Positions 1-6,244 of a stretch of DNA of 11,374 nucleotides are shown here, in pieces. The notes beneath the pieces are model-generated. The model was given only the letters and a program-made list of their open reading frames with translations, was not told the DNA's origin and ran no database searches. The DNA lies in contig JAFWRL010000183.1 of NCBI GenBank assembly GCA_017520105.1, positions 1 through 11,374 of the forward strand, in the 5' to 3' direction. Made by a program: the position numbers and the translations under genes. The first letter of the stretch is position 1; every line of letters begins with the position of its first letter. Source of the DNA: Fibrobacter sp. GTDB lineage: Bacteria; Fibrobacterota; Fibrobacteria; Fibrobacterales; Fibrobacteraceae.

Positions 1-213
1 AAGCGCATTTGGCCTGCCATTGACGTGTTTAAGTCCGGCACCCGCAAGGAAGAACGCTTGCTTACGCTCCTCGAACAGAATGCCGCCTGGAACTTCAGAC
101 GCGGTAGCCAAAACGAGACGGAAACCGGCATCATGGAGAACCTGCTCAAGCTCATGAGTAAACTCAAGACGAACGCAGAACTCCTCGCCATCCTTTCCAA
201 ACCGAAAGTCTAA
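1..213 (+). CDS. rho: Transcription termination factor Rho, C-terminal end (5' truncated by window edge)
   Basis: The open frame runs in from base 1 and ends at TAA 211-213, giving the last 70 residues of a protein. The stretch RIWPAID followed by SGTRKEERLL matches the conserved C-terminal part of Rho (E. coli has a VFPAID...SGTRKEELL equivalent), and the tail KLKTNAELLAIL fits the helix that ends the protein. Rho is a hexameric RNA-dependent ATPase that ends transcription of untranslated RNA. The Walker motifs, RNA-binding domain and start lie outside the window. A GTG at 25 opens the same frame but is internal to the protein and is not the start. The next gene, proC, begins about 280 bp later across a repeat-filled gap, so the two are probably separate transcription units. 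The family call is firm. Confidence 0.93.
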   Translation, partial: KRIWPAIDVFKSGTRKEERLLTLLEQNAAWNFRRGSQNETETGIMENLLKLMSKLKTNAELLAILSKPKV

Positions 214-216
214 GCA

Positions 217-322
217 TGTCACCCCGGCCCTGAGCCTGTCCCGGATTTATTCTCTTTGACCACTTAGCACATTTGTGCTTATGTGGTCATGATCCGCGTA
301 TGGGGACGGGATGTTGGGGTCA
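217..322. repeat. REP-like palindrome (CCCCGGC family), interrupted copy
   Basis: The outer ends are TGTCACCCCGGCC (217-229) and TTGGGGTCA (314-322). The left half (217-251) and right end match the intact 51-bp copy at 8068-8118, but about 55 bp lie between them here. That extra stretch holds its own imperfect palindrome at 257-289 (TGACCAC ... GTGGTCA). It sits just after the rho stop codon and may fold in the transcript. Confidence 0.75.
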
Positions 323-335
323 GCTTTTTATAGGC

Positions 336-369
336 TTGTCATGCCCGCCTCCGAGCGGGCATCTCCTTT
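336..369. repeat. REP-like hairpin (GCCCGC family), single copy
   Basis: Stem ATGCCCGC (341-348) and GCGGGCAT (355-362) closes a 6-nt loop. It is flanked by TGTC on one side and TCC on the other, so the complementary strand reads GGAG directly before the stem. The 34 bases 336-369 are the exact reverse complement of 7496-7529. It could act as a weak terminator after rho, but the following T run is short and broken. Confidence 0.8.
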
Positions 370-403
370 CTACAAACAAAAAATTTTTACGTTTACCATT
401 GTA

Positions 404-465
404 ACGTCATTGCACAAGCGCTCACAACTTACGTCATTGCAAAAAGCGAAGCGCCGAAGCAATCC
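404..465. repeat. Two copies of an ACGTCATTGCA element upstream of proC, the second forming a hairpin
   Basis: ACGTCATTGCA occurs at 404-414 and again at 431-441, 27 bp apart, each followed by an AAGCG. The second copy extends into a hairpin-like unit: ATTGC (436-440) can pair with GCAAT (459-463), and AGCGAAGCGCC lies between. From memory, units of the form GTCATTGC...GAAGCAATCC recur as dispersed palindromes in many bacterial genomes. The element occupies the place where the proC promoter and leader should be. Confidence 0.6.
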
Positions 466-490
466 ATAAAGCTTAAAAAAGGATACTAAA

Positions 491-1297
491 ATGAACACAA
501 CGATTTTCTTTGCCGGTACTGGTAACATGGGCGGAGCCATCCTCCGCGGTCTTTTGAACGCAGGCACAGACGCCAAGAACATTTTCTTCTTTGACCCAAG
601 CGACAAGGCAGCCGAAGCCGTGAGCGCTCTCGGTTGCGTCCGCGTCAAGAGCTTTGCCGAAGGCATCGAAAAGGCAAGCGTTACCTTCCTCTGCGTGAAG
701 CCGCAGATTTTCAAGCTCGTTGCCGCCGAATGGAAAGCCGCCGCATCCGCCCTCAAAAGCGAAAAGACGTTCATCAGCATCATGGCCGGTGTCGCCCGCA
801 AGAGCCTCATCGAAGTCCTCGGCGAAAAGAACCAAGTGCTCCGCGTGATGCCGAACTTGCCGCTAACCGTCGGCAAGGGCTCTGTCGGCCTCGCCACCGA
901 CGGCGTCTTCGAAGAAACGCTCAAGCTCGCCGAAGAAATCTTTGGCAACATCGGCGTGACCTGCCGCGTCGCAGAATCCCTCATCGACGCCGTGACCGGA
1001 CTCTCCGGCAGCGCCCCTGCATACGTCTTTGAATTCATCGAAGGTCTCACCCGCGGTGGCGTCAAAGCAGGCCTCACCCGCGATGTCGCCCTCAAGCTCG
1101 CCCTCGGCACCATCGAAGGCAGCGTCGAACTCGTCAAGCAGTCCGGCAAGAGCCCAAGCGACCTCTGCGCCATGGTCTGCTCTCCGGCAGGCACGACCAT
1201 CGCAGGCATCGACGCCCTCGAAGAAGGAGCATTCCGCAGCACGCTCATCAAGGCAGTCGTCGCCGGCACCAACCGCAGCAAGGAACTAGGAAAATAA
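491..1297 (+). CDS. proC: Pyrroline-5-carboxylate reductase
   Basis: This enzyme reduces 1-pyrroline-5-carboxylate to L-proline with NAD(P)H, the last step of proline synthesis, in the cytosol. The 268-residue length is normal for ProC. The Rossmann motif GTGNMG is at residues 9-14, VKPQ at 69-72, RVMPN at 118-122, and the substrate and dimer signature DAVTGLSGSAPAYVF starts at 166. The C-terminal hallmark SPAGTTIAGIDALEEGAFR is also complete. The ATG at 491 follows an AAGGA-type ribosome site at the usual distance. Upstream lie dispersed repeats. Only 98 bp separate it from the next gene in the same direction, and that gap is filled by a heptad-repeat palindrome, so co-transcription is possible but not assured. 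No proA or proB is in the window. Confidence 0.97.
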   Translation: MNTTIFFAGTGNMGGAILRGLLNAGTDAKNIFFFDPSDKAAEAVSALGCVRVKSFAEGIEKASVTFLCVKPQIFKLVAAEWKAAASALKSEKTFISIMAGVARKSLIEVLGEKNQVLRVMPNLPLTVGKGSVGLATDGVFEETLKLAEEIFGNIGVTCRVAESLIDAVTGLSGSAPAYVFEFIEGLTRGGVKAGLTRDVALKLALGTIEGSVELVKQSGKSPSDLCAMVCSPAGTTIAGIDALEEGAFRSTLIKAVVAGTNRSKELGK

Positions 1298-1300
1298 CTT

Positions 1301-1392
1301 AGTAGTCAGTAGACAGTAGGAAGTAGACAGTCGTCATCAGGCGGCAACGCCGCGATTCTAAACTTCCTACTTCTAACTTCCTACTTCTAACT
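1301..1392. repeat. Heptad-repeat palindrome: 5 direct and 5 inverted 7-bp units around a GC hairpin
   Basis: Five consecutive heptads start with AGT at 1301-1335 (AGTAGTC, AGTAGAC, AGTAGGA, AGTAGAC, AGTCGTC). Five heptads ending in ACT fill 1358-1392 and are the same pattern on the other strand (TCCTACT and TCTAACT alternate). Between them is a small hairpin, GCGGC AAC GCCGC (1341-1353). AGTAGGAAGT (1315-1324) pairs perfectly with 1362-1371 or, equally well, with 1376-1385. The array starts 3 nt after the proC stop and ends 3 nt before the next start codon. A simple three-unit relative (AGTGGTT) is at 7385-7412. Confidence 0.85.
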
Positions 1393-1395
1393 AAA

Positions 1396-2760
1396 ATGCC
1401 CTCCATCGATTTTTTCACAAAAGAAACTGCAACGTCCTCGTTCATCTTGGACGTCCTTTCTTCTGTGGATAACACCGTCGATGTACACACTCCATTAAGC
1501 GATAACGCCCCCGAAATCGCAGAAGCACTGTGTACCACGCTCGCGCCCATCGTCATCTGGGATCTTGATTCTTTCGCCAACAAAAACGTCGAATATCTTT
1601 CGAGACTCCGTGAAAACAGCCCGGACTCCATGATTCTCGCATACGCCGAAACCCCCGAGCGCAACGCAAACGTTTCGGGCAAGCTCTACGACACAATCCT
1701 TTCCGTCGAAGCACTCCGGCTACACCTGATGAGCAAGATTGCGAGACTCAAGGAAATCTACAATGCGAAGCGCATTTTCCGCGAAAGGATGTCGCACCTC
1801 GTCGGCAAAAGCGAAGCCATGAAAGGCTTACGCAAGAACGTGGAACGCGCCATACTACACACAGGTCCCGTTCTCATCCAAGGCGAATCCGGTGTCGGCA
1901 AAGACCTGATTGCCCGTGCTATCGCCTGCGTTTACGACAAATTCGTCACCGTCAATTGTAGCGCCATACCCGACACTCTCTTTGAAAGCGAACTGTTCGG
2001 CCACACCCGTGGTGCATTTACCGGGGCGCAAAACGAACGCATCGGCCTTTTCGAAGACGCCAATGGCGGCGCCATATTCCTAGACGAAATCGGCGACATG
2101 CCACTCCACGCTCAAGTCAAACTTTTACGCGTCATCCAGAATCACGAAATCCGCCCCATCGGTGCCAACAAGACCCGCCACATTGACGTGCGCATCATCG
2201 CCGCCACAAACCGCGACCTTCGTGAAGAAATCCGCGAAAAAAGATTCCGCGAAGACCTGTATTACCGTCTGAACGTCATCCCGATGCAGCTTTCGCCACT
2301 CCGCGACCGCAAAGAAGACATCGAAGACCTCGCCAATTACTTTATACGCCAATACGCCCCGGCAGGTGAGCCATACTCGCTCTCCCCCGAAGCTTTGCAA
2401 AAACTGCAAAACCATAGCTGGCCCGGAAATATCCGCGAACTCGAAAACGTCATCCAGAGAGCACTCTGCTTTACAGACCCTGGCATTCTGCGAGCCGAAG
2501 ACCTGCAAATCGACGAAGACTCGCGCAAAAACGTTCGCTACACAAGCGAAAGCAACACAACAAACAAAGTATTCTACGCCGACAGTTACGACGAATTCCG
2601 CGACAAGCAACTCGACGAAGAACGCGAATTCTTAAAAGCGACCATCCGCAATTGCGATGGTTCCATAAGCCTTGCCGCCGAGCGTCTGAACATGAACCGC
2701 ACTGCGCTCTACAACCGCCTCGCCCGCCTCGGATTAAGCGTTAAAAACGTTCGACCGTAA
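1396..2760 (+). CDS. Sigma54-dependent transcriptional activator (NtrC-type) with degenerate receiver domain
   Basis: The 454-residue protein has the usual layout of a bacterial enhancer-binding protein, which uses ATP to remodel RNA polymerase carrying sigma54. Residues 1-120 resemble a response-regulator receiver. D56 in VIWDLD sits where the phospho-acceptor should be, but the acidic pair after strand 1 and the usual lysine after the last strand are not evident. The AAA+ domain is complete: GESGVGKD (163-170), GAFTGA sigma54 contact loop (206-211), AIFLDE (226-231), then REDLYYRL and [10 protein letters not shown]. The C-terminal 25 residues ([21 protein letters not shown]) form a Fis-type helix-turn-helix. 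No sensor kinase is adjacent. No convincing Shine-Dalgarno precedes ATG 1396; the inverted heptads end 3 nt before it. The 3' end overlaps the opposite gene by 20 bp. Confidence 0.95.
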   Translation: MPSIDFFTKETATSSFILDVLSSVDNTVDVHTPLSDNAPEIAEALCTTLAPIVIWDLDSFANKNVEYLSRLRENSPDSMILAYAETPERNANVSGKLYDTILSVEALRLHLMSKIARLKEIYNAKRIFRERMSHLVGKSEAMKGLRKNVERAILHTGPVLIQGESGVGKDLIARAIACVYDKFVTVNCSAIPDTLFESELFGHTRGAFTGAQNERIGLFEDANGGAIFLDEIGDMPLHAQVKLLRVIQNHEIRPIGANKTRHIDVRIIAATNRDLREEIREKRFREDLYYRLNVIPMQLSPLRDRKEDIEDLANYFIRQYAPAGEPYSLSPEALQKLQNHSWPGNIRELENVIQRALCFTDPGILRAEDLQIDEDSRKNVRYTSESNTTNKVFYADSYDEFRDKQLDEEREFLKATIRNCDGSISLAAERLNMNRTALYNRLARLGLSVKNVRP

Positions 2761-3703
2761 AGCCGCTGTTTCTGAGTTTTTCAATCACGTTGTTCTTTTC
2801 AAAAGCCAAATGAGCTGTACCCACGACAACAAAAACATTTCGATCATCACGCAAGAAAGTCGCCACAGAATCAGCCATTTTCGCATTGCGATTATCTAAA
2901 AGACGTTGTTCAAACTCTTCCATAAGCAATATCTCACTGGGCGTGTAATCTTCCACATGATCCTCGCTCAATAACCGATTCAACGATTCTTCATCACCCG
3001 ATTTCCATGCGCGAACCAAGTTCACAAGCATAGATTTCACTTCTGGAAGTTCGCGTATCGATGACTTTAACATGCAAATGCCGGCGGAGTCTGAATCCGT
3101 CGTTCCAGCGATGGCGTCTATCTGCTCTTTAGCAGTTTCCAAACTAACAATAGGCTTACCACTCTTTGAAGCCCTGTCCATAAACACGTTATCAATACCA
3201 TACTCTGATTTCATTCCAGCACGCACAAGCGCATAAGAACTGATAGTCGATGCCACTAACCAAGGACGCATCGTTTCAAACGTTGACACAGGCATAGACC
3301 AAGCATTACAAAGACTATCTAACGATTTCCATAATGATGCAGGTAATAAATCTCGTAGCGTTCCATGGTCAAGCATTCCACGCATACGCATTTCCCGCTG
3401 AACTTCATCCATAATATTTGCATCGTTCATATTTACTTCAACAGCAAGTTCGCTAGATGCGGCAAAAGCGGAATCAATCACCGTCGGAAGTGGGTAAAAT
3501 GAAGCATCCGCCACATGAATACTCCCCAGCAGCCATACTGAAGAATTTTCATCAGAGACTTTCCACAAGAAATGTTTTTCGCCCCACGAAGCTGACGAAT
3601 CTGGCGATGTCGCCGATTCCGAGCAAGCCCCTAAGAATGCGATAACAAAGCACATCAAAAATGCGCCAAGCAAAGTACGAAACAGTTGTGATTTATTCAT
3701 CAT
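2741..3703 (-). CDS. TraB/GumN-family lipoprotein (putative TIKI-like hydrolase)
   Basis: With the ATG at 3703 the protein has 320 residues. The N-terminus has a basic start, a hydrophobic core and the lipobox LGAC with Cys27, so it should be a lipoprotein of the outer or inner membrane. The mature part fits the TraB/GumN/PrgY superfamily: GSIH at 60-63, a glutamate in LAVEVN (E89), and the C-terminal GTAH at 295-298. These GxxH motifs and the glutamate are the conserved metal-site candidates known from TIKI-like proteases; activity here is inferred. A TTG at 3709 is in frame, but AAAGGA lies 8-9 nt before the ATG at 3703 and favours that start. It follows the ABC ATPase gene by 38 bp on the same strand and may be its operon partner. 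Its last 20 bp overlap the activator gene tail to tail. Confidence 0.88.
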   Translation of the reverse strand: MMNKSQLFRTLLGAFLMCFVIAFLGACSESATSPDSSASWGEKHFLWKVSDENSSVWLLGSIHVADASFYPLPTVIDSAFAASSELAVEVNMNDANIMDEVQREMRMRGMLDHGTLRDLLPASLWKSLDSLCNAWSMPVSTFETMRPWLVASTISSYALVRAGMKSEYGIDNVFMDRASKSGKPIVSLETAKEQIDAIAGTTDSDSAGICMLKSSIRELPEVKSMLVNLVRAWKSGDEESLNRLLSEDHVEDYTPSEILLMEEFEQRLLDNRNAKMADSVATFLRDDRNVFVVVGTAHLAFEKNNVIEKLRNSGFTVERF

Positions 3704-3741
3704 AAACAAATTCCTTTTAATTTAAACAATTTAAATATAAA

Positions 3742-4488
3742 TTATTCAAACGTTTCCGTCCATTCTAACAAACCCGCTTTTCGAGCATCGGGAGCCGCAG
3801 CCACCTTCACAGTTCCGCTATTTACAACCATAATCTTATCGCAATAGCGCTCCGCGTATTCCACAGAATGCGTTGAGACGACTATACCCATATTCCGTTC
3901 CGCCGCAATTTTCTTCAGCAACCTGAACAGCGCATGGCTACGCGGAATATCCAAGAACGCATTCGGTTCATCGAGCAGCAATATTTTCACCTGTTGCGCC
4001 ACAGCCTCCGCCAAGAACACGCGACTGCGCTCGCCATCGCTCAATTCCGCAATCGGGCGATTTGCAAAATTTGCCACATCCAAAAGCGCCATCGATTCAT
4101 CGACAATGCGGTTGTCCTCATCCGTGCGGCTATCAAAAATTCCAGAATATGGAGAACGACCCAAACGCACAAATTCACTCACGCTCATACGCGGCGGAAC
4201 CGCACTCGACATACGTACCAGCGAAATTTTCTGAGCACGTTCACGGGGAGCCCATTCCGTAAGGGAATTCCCTTCCAGCGAAACCTCGCCCGCCACAGGT
4301 TTTAAAAGCCCTGCAAAAGTTTTCAGAAGCGAACTCTTGCCGCACCCGTTTTCGCCCATCAAGGCCACAACCGTTCCCGATACGAGGGAAAAATCAAACG
4401 GGATTTTCATCGTTTCAAGTGCGGAATTGTACCCTACAAGCAAATTTTTGCACTCCAGTAAGGCTGTCTGCAAATTTTTTTCACTCAT
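3742..4488 (-). CDS. ABC transporter ATPase, FecE/BtuD type (iron-chelate, heme or cobalamin import)
   Basis: The 248-residue protein is the nucleotide-binding subunit for the permease encoded just upstream. It carries Walker A GENGCGKS (45-52), signature LSDGE (150-154), Walker B ILLLDE with catalytic E175, D-loop FLD, and the switch His208 in STHS. RLGRSPYSG (109-117) is typical of the iron/B12 group. The Q-loop position, normally a glutamine in a VPQ-like motif, reads SLVRM, so Met94 seems to replace it; I recall that some Bacteroidetes relatives also lack this glutamine. ATG 4488 is preceded by a strong GGGGG ribosome site that overlaps the end of the permease gene, with 9 bp between the two genes, so translation is probably coupled. 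The substrate cannot be told from the sequence, and no binding protein gene is nearby. Confidence 0.92.
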   Translation of the reverse strand: MSEKNLQTALLECKNLLVGYNSALETMKIPFDFSLVSGTVVALMGENGCGKSSLLKTFAGLLKPVAGEVSLEGNSLTEWAPRERAQKISLVRMSSAVPPRMSVSEFVRLGRSPYSGIFDSRTDEDNRIVDESMALLDVANFANRPIAELSDGERSRVFLAEAVAQQVKILLLDEPNAFLDIPRSHALFRLLKKIAAERNMGIVVSTHSVEYAERYCDKIMVVNSGTVKVAAAPDARKAGLLEWTETFE

Positions 4489-4497
4489 ATCTGCCCC

Positions 4498-5469
4498 CTA
4501 AAAACGCGCACCGGAGCCGCGCACAAGCACCCACATAATCACAGGAACACCCACCAACGAAAGCACTGCATTCAACGGAACCGAGGCTGGGAAAAGCCCG
4601 CCCAAAAGCGCAAGCGCAACACCGCATAACGCAGCCCCGGGCAAAAGCACGCGATGGTTCGTCGTCTTGAAAAGCAGATAAGCTAAATGCGGCACCGCAA
4701 TACCGATAAACGCGACAGGCCCGCAAAAAGCAGTCGTCGCCCCCGCCAAAAGGCTCGCGCCGAGCAACACGCAAATCTTCGAGCGCTTCACATTCAACCC
4801 AAGCCCGTGTGCAAAATCATCACCCAAAAGCGCCGCATTCAAGTACCGCAGAGAAACACCAATCAGCGCCATGCCCACAATCACCGCAATCACAAACATC
4901 CAAACATCACCCAGCGTCACGCGTCCAAAACTTCCCATGCCCCACGCCACATAAACGCGTAGCGACTCCGAAGAATTCCCTGCAATCAAAACGCTCACAA
5001 TCGAATCGATAAAGTAGCCCGTCAAAAGCCCGACAATCAAAAGCACGCCCGTCTGCGCAAAGCGCGTCGCCGCAAACATCACGACAAGCGTCACAAGCAA
5101 AGCCCCGAGCGCCGCCGAACCAAGCACGCCGACACTTCCAAAGCCAATACCCGCCAAAAGCGCAAGCGCCACGCCGAGACTCGCGCCACTGCTAATGCCA
5201 AGTACAAACGGCCCCGCCAGCGGATACCGGAACACCGTCTGTAGCGTCAAGCCCGACACTGCAAGCGACGCCCCCGCCAAAATCGCAGCAATCATCCGCG
5301 GGATTCTCAAGTTCCACAAAATGTTCGAAGAAATATCCGCGCCAGGGCTAAACAGCGCCTGCACCACCGACGCAAACGGAATACTGACCGCACCAAAGCA
5401 AAGCGTCGCCACGCACAGCAACACAATCAAGACTCCCAGTGCAATAAAACCAATCAATAAACGACGCAA
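4498..5469 (-). CDS. ABC transporter permease, FecCD/BtuC family
   Basis: This very hydrophobic protein (about 323 residues) has the 8-10 membrane segments and motifs of the FecCD family that imports siderophore-iron, heme or vitamin B12: LRIPRMIAAILAGASLAVSG near residue 55, then PLAGPFVLGISSGASLG, and GPVAFIGIAVPHLAYLL in the C-terminal half. It works as a dimer in the inner membrane with the ATPase encoded 9 bp downstream. No in-frame ATG opens the gene. I prefer the TTG at 5469, because GGAGG lies 5 nt upstream of it; an in-frame TTG at 5481 has no ribosome site. An out-of-frame ATG at 5489 opens an 11-codon frame across this start (to 5454). A terminator for the upstream gene sits about 30-60 bp before. 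The family is certain, the exact start is not. Confidence 0.9.
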   Translation of the reverse strand: MRRLLIGFIALGVLIVLLCVATLCFGAVSIPFASVVQALFSPGADISSNILWNLRIPRMIAAILAGASLAVSGLTLQTVFRYPLAGPFVLGISSGASLGVALALLAGIGFGSVGVLGSAALGALLVTLVVMFAATRFAQTGVLLIVGLLTGYFIDSIVSVLIAGNSSESLRVYVAWGMGSFGRVTLGDVWMFVIAVIVGMALIGVSLRYLNAALLGDDFAHGLGLNVKRSKICVLLGASLLAGATTAFCGPVAFIGIAVPHLAYLLFKTTNHRVLLPGAALCGVALALLGGLFPASVPLNAVLSLVGVPVIMWVLVRGSGARF

Positions 5470-5499
5470 GCGAACCTCCAATCAGACATTTTTCAATTT

Positions 5500-5528
5500 A
5501 AAAAAAGCTAAACAGAAAACTGTCTAGC
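5500..5528 (-). terminator. Intrinsic terminator (minus strand) after the small membrane protein gene
   Basis: On the minus strand, GCTAGACAG and CTGTTTAGC form a 9-bp stem with one G-U pair and a TTTT loop, followed directly by seven T. It lies about 45 bp past the stop of the 5574-6147 gene and about 30 bp before the permease start. It may simply end the upstream gene, or it may act as a leader attenuator if the permease promoter lies further upstream. Confidence 0.85.
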
Positions 5529-5573
5529 CTTTTCTACTTTTCAACAAAATCTTATTGTATTTTCTTATAAAAA

Positions 5574-6147
5574 TCAAAATTGCAATACCGCATTCGCACC
5601 AAAACCAGCATTAGCTAAATTAAGCGTAGGTACCACCATAAACTGAACAGACTTCCATCCTTCTTCCTGCATCCTTACTTTATAACGATCCAAAGCCTCT
5701 TGATATTCATCACGCTTCATAGCATGTTTTTTATGAACTTTGTATTTATTAACGTTGTAAATAAGAACAGGAATCCCCAAAAGGTAAAATGGAATAGAGA
5801 TTCCTATCAACACTCCACCAGCAAGCCTATTGCCAACCTCATCCCACCCATCATTACTTGATTCATTCACCGCATAAATTGCAGTAACAAGAAAAAATGT
5901 ACCCACACCAACAAGTCCTCCGCCAAATACAATACCCTCAATATTAGCTCCATACGAAGCATCTTTATTCTCTCGTTCTATCAACTCTTTATAAATATCG
6001 ATACTATCCAGCTCAACTAGATAAACATATTCACCTTTCGATGGGACATCCGTTTTAGGCATGTCTTGCACGCCAAGCTGTTCGTTGGCCAAGGCAAATG
6101 AAATACCAGCAACTAAGAGAAAAAAGAAAAACAATTTATTTTTTCAT
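5574..6147 (-). pseudogene. Small exported or membrane protein of unknown function; probable frameshift at the second to third codon
   Basis: The intact frame (5574-6134) gives 186 residues from a TTG with no ribosome site. It begins inside what should be a signal peptide (FFFFLLVAGISFALA, cleavage before NEQ). An ATG at 6147 opens ATG AAA AAA TAA and stops at once. One fewer A in the A6 run (6139-6144) would give MKNKLFFFFLL, a textbook signal peptide in the right frame. So this is either a phase-off allele, a slippage-dependent gene or a sequence error. The mature part has two membrane segments (roughly VFGGGLVGVGTFFLVTAIYAV and LIGISIPFYLLGIPVLIYNV), a basic stretch KYKVHKKHAMKRDEY, and a C-terminus ending VLQF. 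I do not recognise the family. The gene is markedly more AT-rich than proC or nspC. Confidence 0.6.
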
Positions 6148-6196
6148 TTTATGCCCACTTTTTAGAATTCAGAAAAGAGAAAAATAAATAAATCTG

Positions 6197-6223
6197 ATTA
6201 TATCATATAAAATATAACATCAA
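6197..6223 (-). promoter_or_regulatory. Possible promoter for the minus-strand small membrane protein gene
   Basis: On the minus strand a perfect TATAAT (6202-6197) lies about 50 nt before the ATG at 6147. A TTGATG (6223-6218) precedes it with a 15-bp spacer, shorter than ideal. The region is very AT-rich and also lies just upstream of nspC on the plus strand, so chance matches are likely. Confidence 0.35.
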
Positions 6224-6244
6224 AAAAGTTCTATCTTTCCCACC

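Noticed and set aside
25..213. Independent 62-residue protein starting at GTG 25
   Set aside because: The frame is open to base 1 and the upstream residues (KRIWPAID) continue the Rho match, so this is the tail of rho.
370..1281. Long minus-strand open frame (303 codons) opposite proC
   Set aside because: It is a mirror of the strongly supported proC gene, it has no recognisable motifs, and its product is a low-complexity Ser/Ala/Arg/Met mix typical of antisense frames.
1301..1392. CRISPR array
   Set aside because: Units are 7 bp with no spacers and half are inverted; this is a short tandem repeat palindrome and not repeat-spacer structure.
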